A DNA stretch of 64,000 bases from contig NZ_JACDUR010000006.1 in assembly GCF_013761175.1 (NCBI RefSeq), positions 742,427-806,426 on the forward strand, read 5' to 3'. Below are positions 32,757-41,297 of the stretch, one piece after another. The translations under genes were made by a program, and so were the position numbers. Positions within the stretch are counted from its first letter, which is position 1, and the number at the start of each line of letters is the position of its first letter. Below the pieces are notes generated by a model that was given only the letters and a program-made list of their open reading frames with translations, did no database searches and had not been told where the DNA came from. Source of the DNA: Nonomuraea soli. Its GTDB lineage: Bacteria; Actinomycetota; Actinomycetes; Streptosporangiales; Streptosporangiaceae.

Positions 32757-33926
32757 ATGCGCGTCGATCTGCTGAGCCGTGAGTATCCGCCCGAGGTGTA
32801 CGGCGGAGCCGGGGTGCACATGGAGTACCTGGCCCGCGAGCTGAGGCGCCTGGCCGACGTCAGGGTGCGCTGCTTCGGCGCCGCCCGCGAGGAGGCCGGC
32901 GTCTCCGCCCACCGGGTCCCCGGCGGCCTGGAGACGGCCAACGCCGCCCTGCAGGTGCTCGGCGTCGACCTGGAGATGGCCGCCGCGTGCGAGGGCGCCG
33001 ACGTGGTCCACAGCCACACCTGGTACGCCAACTTCGCCGGTCACGTCGCCAAGCTGCTGTACGGCACGCCGCACGTCGTCACGACGCACAGCCTCGAACC
33101 TCTGCGCCCCTGGAAGGCCGAGCAGCTCGGCGGCGGCTACGCCGTCTCCTCCTGGGCCGAGCGCACCGCCCTGGCCTCGGCCGACGCGGTCATCGCCGTC
33201 TCGGAGGGCATGCGCAAAGACGTGCTCAGCGCCTACCCCGAGATCGCGCCCGAGCGGGTGAGCGTCATCCACAACGGCATCGACACCGTCGAGTACACCC
33301 CCGACCACGACACCGCGGTGCTGCGCAAGCACGGCATCGACCCGCACCGGCCGTACGTGATCTTCGTGGGCCGCATCACCCGGCAGAAGGGCCTGGCCCA
33401 CCTGCTGCGCGCCGCCCGCTCCCTCGACCCGGCCGCCCAGCTCGTGCTGTGCGCGGGGGCGCCCGACACGCCCGAGATCGCCGCCGAGATCAAGGGCCTG
33501 GTCGAGGGGCTGGAGCGCGACGGCGTCTTCTGGATCTCCGAGATGCTGCCCAAGCCCGAGGTCATCCAGCTGCTCACGCACGCCGCCGTCTTCGTCTGCC
33601 CGTCGGTCTACGAACCGATGGGCATCGTCAACCTGGAGGCGATGGCCTGCGAGACCGCGGTGGTCGCCACCGCCACGGGGGGCATCCCTGAGGTGGTGGC
33701 CGACGGCGAGACCGGGCTGCTGGTGCCGATCTCGGCCAAGGCGGACGGCGAGCCGCACGATCCCGACTTCTTCGCCGCCGACCTGGCCGAGCGGGTCAAC
33801 GCCCTGCTGGGCGACCCGGCGCGCGCGGCCGCCCTGGGGGCGGCGGGACGGGCGCGGGCGGTGTCGCACTTCTCGTGGGCGCGGATCGCGGAGCGCACCC
33901 TGGAGCTCTACGCCGCGCTGATGTAG
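32757..33926 (+). CDS. glgA: glycogen synthase, Corynebacterium type (GT4)
   Basis: The 389-residue retaining glycosyltransferase has REYPPEVYGGAGVH at the acceptor site, VHSHTWYANFAGH, FVGRITRQKGLAHLL at the domain hinge, and EPMGIVNLEAMACETAVVAT for nucleotide-sugar binding. Actinobacterial members use ADP-glucose either to extend glucan or, as mycobacterial GlgM, to make maltose-1-phosphate. TAGGGT ends six bases before the ATG, suggesting a separate leaderless transcript. The convergent PH-domain gene overlaps by 19 bases. Confidence 0.9.
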   Translation: MRVDLLSREYPPEVYGGAGVHMEYLARELRRLADVRVRCFGAAREEAGVSAHRVPGGLETANAALQVLGVDLEMAAACEGADVVHSHTWYANFAGHVAKLLYGTPHVVTTHSLEPLRPWKAEQLGGGYAVSSWAERTALASADAVIAVSEGMRKDVLSAYPEIAPERVSVIHNGIDTVEYTPDHDTAVLRKHGIDPHRPYVIFVGRITRQKGLAHLLRAARSLDPAAQLVLCAGAPDTPEIAAEIKGLVEGLERDGVFWISEMLPKPEVIQLLTHAAVFVCPSVYEPMGIVNLEAMACETAVVATATGGIPEVVADGETGLLVPISAKADGEPHDPDFFAADLAERVNALLGDPARAAALGAAGRARAVSHFSWARIAERTLELYAALM

Positions 33927-34276
33927 TGCAGGATCACGTTGTGCACGTGGTGGGCCTTGTCGTCGCCGCGGAACTCCACCTCGTAGGTGTGGGTGCCGAC
34001 GTGGATGGCGATGGCCCCGGAGGAGAAGAACTGCCCGGCGAGCGACTTGTTGCTGACGACGCTGACCGCGGAGATCTTGTTGTACGGAATGCTCGTGATG
34101 GCGATCTTCTTGCCGACGAACGACTTGTCCTGCACGATCACGCGGCGGTCGGTGAGGCCGAGGAATCCGGTGCCCGCACCGATGGCGTCGTAGACGGCGA
34201 TGATCTGCTCGCCGCGCAATAAGCCGCTCTCGATCTGCTTGAGTTGCTCTTTTCGGTCATAAGGGATGTCTGCCAT
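33908..34276 (-). CDS. bacterial PH-domain (bPH) protein
   Basis: The 122-residue soluble protein fits a single bacterial pleckstrin-homology domain: GEQIIAVYDAIG, LGLTDRRVIVQDK and IPYNKISAVSVV are the typical strand order, followed by AIAIHVGTHTYEVEF and a terminal helix. Such proteins are widespread in actinobacteria and of unknown role. It converges on glgA. Confidence 0.75.
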   Translation of the reverse strand: MADIPYDRKEQLKQIESGLLRGEQIIAVYDAIGAGTGFLGLTDRRVIVQDKSFVGKKIAITSIPYNKISAVSVVSNKSLAGQFFSSGAIAIHVGTHTYEVEFRGDDKAHHVHNVILHYISAA

Positions 34277-34390
34277 ATCAGGGCAACGTGTGGCGGCCGA
34301 GCCGGGGTTCCGTGCGCCCCGGCGCCTGAAGAAATGGGTCTTGCTCCCTCATATGCGGAGGATCACGCTGAAATCCGGAGGAGGCGTGCC

Positions 34391-35869
34391 ATGGCCTACA
34401 AACTCGGAGTCAGCCGCCCAGATCTCGACATCGTCGATCTGCCCACCCCTGAAGAGGTCTTCAAGGTCGCCAGGATCGGCCCCAAGGAACTGTTCAAGTA
34501 CGCCGTCGGCCCGAGCCTGATCGCGCTGGGCATCTCGATCGGCAGCGGCGAATGGCTGATCGGCCCCCGCAGCGTCGGGGAGTTCGGATTCATCGGCGTC
34601 GGCTGGGTCATCCTGGTCTCGGCGCTGCTGCAGACCTTCTACAACGTCGAATGCGCCCGCTACGTGCTGGCCACCGGCGAGAGCCCCGTCGTCGGCTGGG
34701 GGCGGGTGCCACCCGGCTGGAAGCTCTGGGTCCCGCTCTCGGTGGTGATCGTCCTGTTCGCCTTCATCGCGGGCGGCTGGGCCGCCTCCGCGGGACAGGG
34801 CGTCTACGCGCTCGTGCACGGCGTGGTGCCGCCGCGCGGGGCCGAGGAACCACGTTTGTGGGCCATCGCGCTGCTGGTGCTGGTCTTCCTCATCACCGCG
34901 CTGGCCCGCCGGATCAGCCGGGCGCTGGAGCTGGCCAACTGGATCATGGTCGGCACCATCCTCGTCGTGCTGCTGATCATCGACCTGTTCGTGGTTCCCT
35001 TCTCGCTGTGGTGGGAGGGCATCAGGAGCTTCTTCACCCCGGCCATGCCACCGGCGGGCATCACCGCGACCCAGATCGGCGCCCTGGCCGGATTCACCGC
35101 GCTTGCCTCGGGGCTGAACTGGTACATCCTCGGCCACTACCGCGACAAGGGTTACGGCATGGGCTTCCGGGCCGGCTACCTGTCCGGCCTGCGCGGTGAG
35201 CGGCGCGAACTCCTGGCCAGCGGCGTCACCTTCCCCGACGACGCCAAGAACCAGGCGCTGTGGAAACGCTGGTACCGGCTGCTCATGGTCGACATGTGGG
35301 GCGTCTTCTTCTTCGGCGCGATCTTCGGCATGCTGCTGCCGGTCATCCTGATGGCGCAGGCCGTACAGCTCAGCGGCGAGAAGCCCACCGACGCCAACGT
35401 GCCCACCTTCGTGGCCAGCGCCCTGGACGCGGAGTACGGCAGGCCGATGTTCTACCTGGCGCTCGTCATGGGGGTCCTGATCCTCTTCTCCACCCAGCTG
35501 GGCATCTTCGAGGCGATGGTGCGCGTCACCACCGACGCCTCGCACGCCACCAGCCCGCGGCTGCGAAGGCTCATCGAGGGCGACCCGCGCAAGTTCTACT
35601 ACCCGTTCATGCTGGTGCTGCTCGTGATCATCTCGATCGCGATCCACCTGACGCTGCCGCAGAACCTGGTCAACTGGTCGGCGAACATGTCGAACCTGGG
35701 CGCGCTGATCTACCCGTTCCTGCTCATCTACCTCAACCGCAAGCTGCCGAGACCGGCGCGGCCCAGGCCGTGGCACTACGTGGTGCTCGTGCTCAACTTC
35801 CTGTTCTTCGGCTTCTTCTTCGTCAACTTCGTCGCCGACCTGGTGGGCGATCCGCTGATCACCTTCTAG
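34391..35869 (+). CDS. Nramp-related membrane transporter without metal-site motifs
   Basis: The 492-residue protein has about 11 transmembrane helices. The first helix GPSLIALGISIGSGEWLIGP aligns with Nramp TM1, but the metal-binding DPGN is replaced by GSGEW, and no MPHN/MPHS motif is seen at TM6. It therefore probably carries something other than Mn2+ or Fe2+. The long loop with KNQALWKRWYRLLMVDMWG is cytoplasmic. GGAGGAGG seven bases before the ATG is the strongest ribosome site in the area. Its end overlaps the next gene by 11 bases. Confidence 0.7.
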   Translation: MAYKLGVSRPDLDIVDLPTPEEVFKVARIGPKELFKYAVGPSLIALGISIGSGEWLIGPRSVGEFGFIGVGWVILVSALLQTFYNVECARYVLATGESPVVGWGRVPPGWKLWVPLSVVIVLFAFIAGGWAASAGQGVYALVHGVVPPRGAEEPRLWAIALLVLVFLITALARRISRALELANWIMVGTILVVLLIIDLFVVPFSLWWEGIRSFFTPAMPPAGITATQIGALAGFTALASGLNWYILGHYRDKGYGMGFRAGYLSGLRGERRELLASGVTFPDDAKNQALWKRWYRLLMVDMWGVFFFGAIFGMLLPVILMAQAVQLSGEKPTDANVPTFVASALDAEYGRPMFYLALVMGVLILFSTQLGIFEAMVRVTTDASHATSPRLRRLIEGDPRKFYYPFMLVLLVIISIAIHLTLPQNLVNWSANMSNLGALIYPFLLIYLNRKLPRPARPRPWHYVVLVLNFLFFGFFFVNFVADLVGDPLITF

Positions 35870-36281
35870 GCTCCAGCACGACCACGGGGATCTTCCGGTC
35901 GGTCTTGCCCTGGTAGGCGTCGTAGTCGGGCCAGACGCGCGTCATCAGGCCCCACAACTGCGGCTTCTCCTCCGGCTCGGCCGTACGGGCGGTGACGTGG
36001 TGCTTGTCGGGGCCGACCTGGATCTCCGCGTCCGGGTCGGCCAGCAGGTTGAGGTACCAGTCGGGGTCCTTCGGCTCGCCGCCGTTGGAGGCGACGACCA
36101 CGTGGGCGTCGCCGTCGCGCTGGTAGATGACCGGCGTGGTGTACGGCTCGCCGGAACGGCGGCCGGTGGTGGTCAGGAGCAGGACCGTGGCGCCGTTCCA
36201 GTCGTGGCCTTCGGCGCCGCCGGTCTCCTGGTAACGCTTGACGTGTTCCTTTCCGTACAACATGCCGTTCCAGCTACCCAC
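35859..36281 (-). CDS. deazaflavin (F420)-dependent nitroreductase-family protein
   Basis: The 140-residue protein matches the DDN family: VLLLTTTGRRSGEPYTTPVIY and PDWYLNLLADPDAEIQVG, read as separate blocks, are typical, and KTDRKIPVVVLEP closes the split-barrel fold. Members bind F420 and reduce quinones or nitro compounds. GTG at 36281 gives the longer form; ATG at 36263 with GGAA five bases upstream is an alternative. It converges on the transporter. Confidence 0.8.
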   Translation of the reverse strand: MGSWNGMLYGKEHVKRYQETGGAEGHDWNGATVLLLTTTGRRSGEPYTTPVIYQRDGDAHVVVASNGGEPKDPDWYLNLLADPDAEIQVGPDKHHVTARTAEPEEKPQLWGLMTRVWPDYDAYQGKTDRKIPVVVLEPRR

Positions 36282-36323
36282 TCACGCCGTTAAATGTCGG
36301 TGGCCGCCCCTACGATGTCGCGC

Positions 36324-36782
36324 ATGCTCGACTCGCTCATCGTGCCGCTGTTCGTCACCACCGACCTGCCGTCCCGGGCCGACCTGGCGGAGTTCGGGGA
36401 GATCGTCACGACCGCCGCCCGCTCGCTCGAGCGCGACGGCAGGCGCTACGACGGTTTCCTGGCGGGCAGGGTCTTCTGGCTCGACCGGCCGGTGCTGCCC
36501 GGCCAGCTGCCCGCCTCCGACACCGAGGCGCGCTTCGCCGCGATGCTCGGCTACGTGGTCGCCGCGGGGGAGGACCACAGCGTCCGGGAGGTGGTGGCCG
36601 ACGTGCGGCGCGCCGTGGTGGCGGCGGTCGTCGCGCGCTTCGGCGACCTCGCCGGGCCCGCGCCCGCCGTCTTCGCCATCCGCGACCGCGACGTGCGGGA
36701 GCGCACCCCTGAGGGCGCGCTGTTCATCGACACCACCGACGCCCCGGCCGACCTCGTGACGGCGGCCCGGGCGTATTTGTAG
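36324..36782 (+). CDS. hypothetical protein, leaderless start
   Basis: The 152-residue soluble protein starts MLDSLIVPLFVTTDLPSRADL and ends with DLVTAARAYL. Codon bias supports a real gene but I do not recognise the family. Starts at 36294 and 36315 are also in frame, but TACGAT ends seven bases before ATG 36324, fitting a -10 box and a leaderless message. The 13-bp tandem repeats begin four bases after the stop. Confidence 0.6.
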   Translation: MLDSLIVPLFVTTDLPSRADLAEFGEIVTTAARSLERDGRRYDGFLAGRVFWLDRPVLPGQLPASDTEARFAAMLGYVVAAGEDHSVREVVADVRRAVVAAVVARFGDLAGPAPAVFAIRDRDVRERTPEGALFIDTTDAPADLVTAARAYL

Positions 36783-36786
36783 CCGC

Positions 36787-36916
36787 TTCCGGCCCGCGTT
36801 TCCGGCCCGCGTGTCCGGCCCGCGTGTTCGGCCCGCGTGTTCGGCCCGCGTGTTCGGGCCGCGTGTTCGGGCCGCGTGTTCGGGCCGCGTTTCCGGCCCG
36901 CGTTTCCGGCCCGCGC
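36787..36916. repeat. ten-copy 13-bp tandem repeat (minisatellite)
   Basis: Ten contiguous 13-bp units are variants of TTCCGGCCCGCGT, GTTCGGCCCGCGT and GTTCGGGCCGCGT. Variant types occur in blocks (two, one, two, three, two copies), which indicates stepwise duplication. Each unit carries a short GC palindrome (CGGCCCG or CGGGCCG). It fills most of the gap between a hypothetical gene and a GNAT gene; open frames across it on both strands are repeat artefacts. Confidence 0.95.
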
Positions 36917-37002
36917 GTGCGGTGCGGGTGGGTGGGCGTGACTCGCGGGTGGGGTCGTTCGGTTCGCGCGGGTGGGTGGCTCGGCGCGGGTGGTGCGGCG
37001 GG

Positions 37003-37563
37003 TCAGCGTTGGCCCTGCTCGCCCAGCCACTCGTCCGAGATCGCCGAATGCACGATCGAGTCCCGGTACCCGGTCGGCGTGAGCACGTGGTGGCGCACCC
37101 GGCCTTCCTCCACCATGCCCGCCACCAGCATGGCGAGCTGCGCCGGCACGTTGGCGGGCGAGCGGGCGCCCCAGATCCGGTGCAGCCGCAGCTGCCGGAA
37201 CCCGAACCCGAGGATGAGCCGGACGAGGTCGGTCCCGAGCCCGCGCCCCCACAGGTCGGGCCGCAGCCCGAGCCCGATCTCGGCGCTGTGCGGATGGTCG
37301 GCCTCGATGTGCAGCCGGGCGACGCCGATCACCCGGTCGTCGTGCGGCTCGGTGGCGGCCAGCAGGTAGAGGCGGCGCGGTTCCGCGTCGGCCTCCTTGC
37401 GGGCCTCGTCGATCATCGACGAGACCTCGTCAGGCGTGCGCGGGTTGAACGGCAGGTGCTCGGTGGCGGCGGGGTCGCCGTAGATGGCGTGCAGGGCGGC
37501 GACATCGGCCGGCGTGACCTCACGCAGGCCGAGCTGGGCGCCGGTGACCTGTACGCAACGCAT
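37003..37563 (-). CDS. GNAT-family N-acetyltransferase (RimJ/RimL type)
   Basis: The 186-residue protein has the GNAT fold of the ribosomal-protein acetyltransferase branch: LGLREVTPADVAALHAIYGDP, then RVIGVARLHIEA, the acetyl-CoA loop LRPDLWGRGLGTDLVRLIL and FGFRQLRLHRIWG. The substrate is probably a protein N-terminus or small amine. A 19-bp palindrome starts 29 bases upstream of the ATG. Confidence 0.82.
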   Translation of the reverse strand: MRCVQVTGAQLGLREVTPADVAALHAIYGDPAATEHLPFNPRTPDEVSSMIDEARKEADAEPRRLYLLAATEPHDDRVIGVARLHIEADHPHSAEIGLGLRPDLWGRGLGTDLVRLILGFGFRQLRLHRIWGARSPANVPAQLAMLVAGMVEEGRVRHHVLTPTGYRDSIVHSAISDEWLGEQGQR

Positions 37564-37591
37564 GGGGCAAACGTAAACCTATCCACATGAT

Positions 37592-37610
37592 CTTGACAAT
37601 AGCTGTCAAG
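37592..37610. promoter_or_regulatory. 19-bp palindrome CTTGACA-N5-TGTCAAG
   Basis: Both seven-base arms are perfect and flank atagc. The site lies upstream of the acetyltransferase start and overlaps the last codons of the CbiX-like gene. The form resembles MarR-family operators. The arm itself reads TTGACA leftward and could be a -35 element. Confidence 0.5.
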
Positions 37611-38433
37611 TCGCGAGTTGACTCCCGTAAGCTCGCGCGACAAGGTCCGCCAGCAGGCTGTGCGCGCCCAGAGGGGCGGCGCAGCCGGCCTCGACGGCCC
37701 CGGCCGCGTCGGCCAGTGCCACGGCCGACATCTCGTGTCCGATGATGCAGGGCGCGACGGCGAGCCGCTGCGCACCCGCGGCGCGCAGCCGGGTGGCCGC
37801 GGCCTCCAGTCCCGGCTCGCCGTCCAGGCAGGCGGCGACGACCGGCAGGGTCAGGCGCGAGGCCAGCAGCACGGCGGTCGGCTGGGCGGCCTGCACGGCG
37901 GCGGGGCCGCCGCTGACGCCCACGATGACCGCGTCGACCGGGCTCGCGATGTTGATCAGGCGCACCCGGTCGGCGCGGGCCAGCCCGCGCTCGGCCAGGC
38001 GGATGTGCAGGGCCTCGGCCAGCAGCGGGTGCGGCCCGAGCGGCTCGGTGATCACGGCGTCGCCCCCGGTGGCGGCGACGGTCTTGCCGATCTCGCCGAG
38101 GACGGCGGGGTCCGGCCAGGTGAGCAGCGGGACGATCACCGCGGCCCGGTCCTCGGGCAGTGCCTCGGCCAGCGAGCCGGTGGAGGCCAGGCGTACTTCG
38201 ATCTGGGGATTGTCGACCTGCACCACGGAGGCGATCTCGGACGGCGCGCCGTCGGTCTGGCCCGACACCACCAGTACGAGGATCGGTGCGTCCGAAGGCA
38301 GGCTGGTGGGTACGGGAGCACGGTGCCTTCCGCCGCCGGGCCTGGGCGCTCTCTGGCGCGTGGGCAGGGCGGTGCGGTTCGGCAGGCTGGATCCCTCGAC
38401 AAGCTCGCTCACAGGCCCGCAGTTTATGACCAT
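37606..38433 (-). CDS. CbiX/sirohydrochlorin-chelatase-like protein
   Basis: The 275-residue protein resembles two-module CbiX-type chelatases: VIVPLLTW, AVITEPLGPHPLLAEALHIRLAE and APCIIGHEMSAVALADAAG look like the repeated alpha/beta halves with a metal-binding His in each. Chelatases insert Co2+ or Fe2+ into sirohydrochlorin for B12 or siroheme. The first ~45 residues are low-complexity and Arg-rich, unusual for the family. GGGAGGG close to ATG 38433 supports the start. No other tetrapyrrole gene is near, so the role is unproven. Confidence 0.65.
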   Translation of the reverse strand: MVINCGPVSELVEGSSLPNRTALPTRQRAPRPGGGRHRAPVPTSLPSDAPILVLVVSGQTDGAPSEIASVVQVDNPQIEVRLASTGSLAEALPEDRAAVIVPLLTWPDPAVLGEIGKTVAATGGDAVITEPLGPHPLLAEALHIRLAERGLARADRVRLINIASPVDAVIVGVSGGPAAVQAAQPTAVLLASRLTLPVVAACLDGEPGLEAAATRLRAAGAQRLAVAPCIIGHEMSAVALADAAGAVEAGCAAPLGAHSLLADLVARAYGSQLAT

Positions 38434-38477
38434 TTCGCCCTCCCTGTGCTCGAAACCAATCACAAGCACAACACGGG

Positions 38478-38493
38478 TGTGATCGACATCACA
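38478..38493. promoter_or_regulatory. CRP/GlxR-type site TGTGA-N6-TCACA
   Basis: TGTGATCGACATCACA matches the CRP-family consensus (TGTGA-N6-TCACA) at all ten conserved positions. It is 93 bases before the MFS start and 45 bases before the CbiX-like start, so it could control either. Actinobacterial cAMP-receptor proteins bind this motif. Confidence 0.65.
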
Positions 38494-38570
38494 TCGTGAT
38501 CAAACGCCCCGTTGACCTCGGACGACCGGAACGGAATCGTGCTCTAGAAATGAGTTCTGGAGGAGGGCGG

Positions 38571-39857
38571 ATGCGCAAGCCGTTCTATGTCCGTGAGCTG
38601 AGCGTTTACCCCGTCGGGCGGCGCCGCGTCTGGTTACTCTCGATCGCCGTCCTGGCCAGCCTCGTGGCCAACTTCGAGACCACCCTGGCCACCATCCTCC
38701 CGCTGCTCATGACCGATCTGCAGATGTCGCTGGGCACCTACGGGCTCATCGCCGCCGCCTCGGTGCTCGTCGCCGGGATCTCGGCGGGCTTCGGCGGCAT
38801 CCTGTCGGATCGCTGGGGACGGGTGACCATCCTGGTCCCCACCCTGACCGTCACCGCCGCGTGCAACTTCCTGCTCGCCCTCGTCGAGACGACAGGACAG
38901 CTGTTCGCGGTGCGGTGCCTGATGCTGTTCATCGAGGGCGCCGGCATCACCATCACCGCCAGCCTCGTGCGCGACTTCTCCCCGCGCATGGGCCGCGCCC
39001 AGGCCTTCGGCTTCTGGACCTGGGGCCCGGTCGGCGCCGGCTTCCTGGCCTCCGGCATCGCCGGGCTCACCCTGCCGCTCTTCGACAACGCCTGGCAGTC
39101 GCAGGCGATCATCATGGGCATCCTGTCGCTCGTCATGTGCGCGGTCATCATCTGGCAGATCGCCGAGCCCAGCGCCGCGCTGCGCGCCCAGGTGCTCACC
39201 GCGGAGGCCGCCGTCAGCGCCGAGGAGAAGATCGACCCGGGCAAGGCCCGCGAGCTGCTGCGCCACCCGCACCTGTGGGCGCACGTGCTGGGCAACACCG
39301 GCTGGCAGATCCTCTACTGGACCTTCGCCATCTTCGGCCAGACCATCCTGACCACGTCCTTCGGGCTGAGTCCCGCCGAGGCCAACCTGGTGGTGGCCAT
39401 CGGGCTCATCCTCAACGCCCTGGTGGTCGTCGTCGTGGGACGCGTCTCCGACCGGCTGCAACTGCGCAAGCCCTTCATCGCGGCGGGCACCGCCCTGACC
39501 ATCGCGACGCTGGCCTACTTCATCAGCCTCGTCGGCGAGCGCCCCGGCGCTGTGCTCATCGCGTTCGTCTACGCGCTGCTCTTCGTCTTCCTGGGGCTGG
39601 CCTACGTGCCGTGGATGGCGGGCTTCTCCGAGGACGCCGAGGACGTCGACCCCCGGCTGCAGGGAGCGGCCCTGGGCATGTGGGGCATGGTCGTGCGGAT
39701 CATGGTCGTGGTGCTGCTCGTCAGCGCCACGCAGGTCGCCGAGACCTCGGGCTGGGCGACCTGGCTGTTCATCGCGATGGCCGGGCAGGTGGTCTTCCTG
39801 GTCTCCATCGCGGCCTTCAGGGGCAGATGGCGGGCCGAGGCCAAGGTGCCCGTCTAG
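38571..39857 (+). CDS. MFS transporter
   Basis: The 428-residue protein has 12 predicted transmembrane helices and the MFS loop GGILSDRWGRVTIL between helices 2 and 3. A second MFS-like loop, GRVSDRLQLRKP, starts the C-terminal half. GGAGGAGGG four bases before the ATG is strong. The substrate is not evident. A consensus CRP site upstream suggests carbon-source control. Confidence 0.85.
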   Translation: MRKPFYVRELSVYPVGRRRVWLLSIAVLASLVANFETTLATILPLLMTDLQMSLGTYGLIAAASVLVAGISAGFGGILSDRWGRVTILVPTLTVTAACNFLLALVETTGQLFAVRCLMLFIEGAGITITASLVRDFSPRMGRAQAFGFWTWGPVGAGFLASGIAGLTLPLFDNAWQSQAIIMGILSLVMCAVIIWQIAEPSAALRAQVLTAEAAVSAEEKIDPGKARELLRHPHLWAHVLGNTGWQILYWTFAIFGQTILTTSFGLSPAEANLVVAIGLILNALVVVVVGRVSDRLQLRKPFIAAGTALTIATLAYFISLVGERPGAVLIAFVYALLFVFLGLAYVPWMAGFSEDAEDVDPRLQGAALGMWGMVVRIMVVVLLVSATQVAETSGWATWLFIAMAGQVVFLVSIAAFRGRWRAEAKVPV

Positions 39858-39871
39858 AGGGTCCCGTGCGG

Positions 39872-39899
39872 GTGGGCGGCGGTGGCAGCCACCGCCCAC
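39872..39899. terminator. bidirectional hairpin between convergent MFS genes
   Basis: GTGGGC and GGTGGC (split by a three-base bulge) pair with GCCACC and GCCCAC around one loop base. It is in the 61-base gap where the two MFS genes converge and would end both transcripts. Confidence 0.6.
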
Positions 39900-39918
39900 T
39901 CCTTTCGCGGCGGCTCGA

Positions 39919-41211
39919 TTACGGCACGGGCTGCTTCGGGTCGGCGGTGGACAGGTCCAGGTCGCGCGTCTCCGGCGCGATGGCCAGGCCGAAGGCGGTG
40001 ACCGCCAGCGCGGCCACCACGTAGATCGACACCGCCGTCGACGTGCCGTAGACGTCGAGCAGCTTCAGCGCGATGATCGGCGCCAGCGCGCCCCCGGCGA
40101 TGCCGGCCAGCTGGTATCCCATCGAGGCCCCGCTGTAACGCAGCCGGGTGCTGAACAGCTCGGCGATGAAGGCGGCCTGGGGGCCGTACATGGCGGCGTG
40201 GGTGGCCAGCGCCACGACCGCTGCGAGCGCGATGATCACGAACGACTTGCTGTCGAGCAGCGGGAAGAAGGCGAACACCCACACCGCCGCCGCGATGACA
40301 CCGCCCAGATAGACCGGACGCCTGCCGTACCGGTCGGAAAGAGCGCCGAACAGCGGGATGAGCGCGAGCTGGAAGGCCGAGCCGATCAGGACCGCGTTGA
40401 GGCCGAGTTGCCGCTCGAGCCCGAGGTTCTGGGTGATGTAGAGCAGCATGTACGTGGTGAAGGTGTAGAACGCCACGTCGACGCCGATGCGGGCGGTGAA
40501 GGCCGACAGCAGGGCGCGCGGGTGGGTGCGCAGCACCTCCAGCAGCGGCATCTGGGCCTTGGCGCCGCGCGCCTCGACCTCCTCGAACAGCGGCGACTCG
40601 GTGATCTTCAGGCGGATCCACAGGCCCACCACGACCAGCAGCCCGGACAGCAGGAACGGGATGCGCCAGCCCCAGCTCAGGAAGGCCTCGTCCGACAGCA
40701 CCAGCGACATCAGGCCGAGCAGCCCCGCGGCCAGCAGGTTGCCCGCGGGCACCCCGACCTGCGGCCACGAGGCGTTGAAGCCCCGCTTCCTGTCCGAGCC
40801 GTGCTCGATGGACATCAGCACCGCGCCTCCCCACTCGCCGCCCAGTCCGAGCCCCTGTACGAATCGGAGGGTGGCCAGCAGGATCGGCGCGGCCACGCCG
40901 ATGGTGGCGTAGGTCGGCACCAGGCCGATGAGGAAGGTCGCGATGCCCATCACCAGCAGGGTCACGACCAGGACCGTCTTGCGCCCGACCCGGTCGCCGA
41001 AGTGGCCGAAGACGATGCCGCCCAGCGGGCGGGCGACGAAGGCGACGGCATTGGTGGTGAAGGCCAGGAGAGTGGCGTTGAGCGGGTCGAAGTTCGGGAA
41101 GAACACCTGGCCGAAGACCAGCGTGGCGGCGGTGCTGTAGAGGAAGAAGTCGTACCACTCCAGCGACGTGCCGATGAGGCTGGCGACGATCACGCGCCGC
41201 GTCTGGTGCAT
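39919..41211 (-). CDS. MFS metabolite:H+ symporter (MHS, ShiA/ProP-like)
   Basis: The 430-residue protein carries MHS-family hallmarks: GTSLEWYDFFLYSTAA at helix 1, GHFGDRVGRKTVLV after helix 2, and RFVQGLGLGGEWGGA at helix 4. Such symporters import carboxylates, shikimate, citrate or betaines. GGAG seven bases before ATG 41211 sets the start. It diverges from a GntR/FCD regulator with a perfect palindrome between them, so that regulator probably controls it. Confidence 0.87.
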   Translation of the reverse strand: MHQTRRVIVASLIGTSLEWYDFFLYSTAATLVFGQVFFPNFDPLNATLLAFTTNAVAFVARPLGGIVFGHFGDRVGRKTVLVVTLLVMGIATFLIGLVPTYATIGVAAPILLATLRFVQGLGLGGEWGGAVLMSIEHGSDRKRGFNASWPQVGVPAGNLLAAGLLGLMSLVLSDEAFLSWGWRIPFLLSGLLVVVGLWIRLKITESPLFEEVEARGAKAQMPLLEVLRTHPRALLSAFTARIGVDVAFYTFTTYMLLYITQNLGLERQLGLNAVLIGSAFQLALIPLFGALSDRYGRRPVYLGGVIAAAVWVFAFFPLLDSKSFVIIALAAVVALATHAAMYGPQAAFIAELFSTRLRYSGASMGYQLAGIAGGALAPIIALKLLDVYGTSTAVSIYVVAALAVTAFGLAIAPETRDLDLSTADPKQPVP

Positions 41212-41258
41212 GAGCACGCTCCTAGGGTGAGGGGGGTCACACCCCTTCACGCTAAGGA

Positions 41259-41269
41259 TTGTTGAACAA
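41259..41269. promoter_or_regulatory. operator palindrome TTGTTGAACAA
   Basis: The 11-bp site is a perfect palindrome around one base and lies 29 bases before the GntR-type gene and 48 bases from the divergent symporter start. A partial copy (GTTTGTTCAC) follows at 41281-41290. Short AT-rich palindromes of this kind are typical FadR-subfamily operators. Confidence 0.55.
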
Positions 41270-41297
41270 CTCGACAAGAGGTTTGTTCACTGATTTC

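Noticed and set aside
36787..36916. possible CRISPR array
   Set aside because: The units are contiguous 13-bp copies without unique spacers, and no cas gene is present.
36811..37590. open frames across the 13-bp repeats
   Set aside because: They are repeat artefacts: a 13-bp unit keeps all frames open and the rest is antisense to the GNAT gene.
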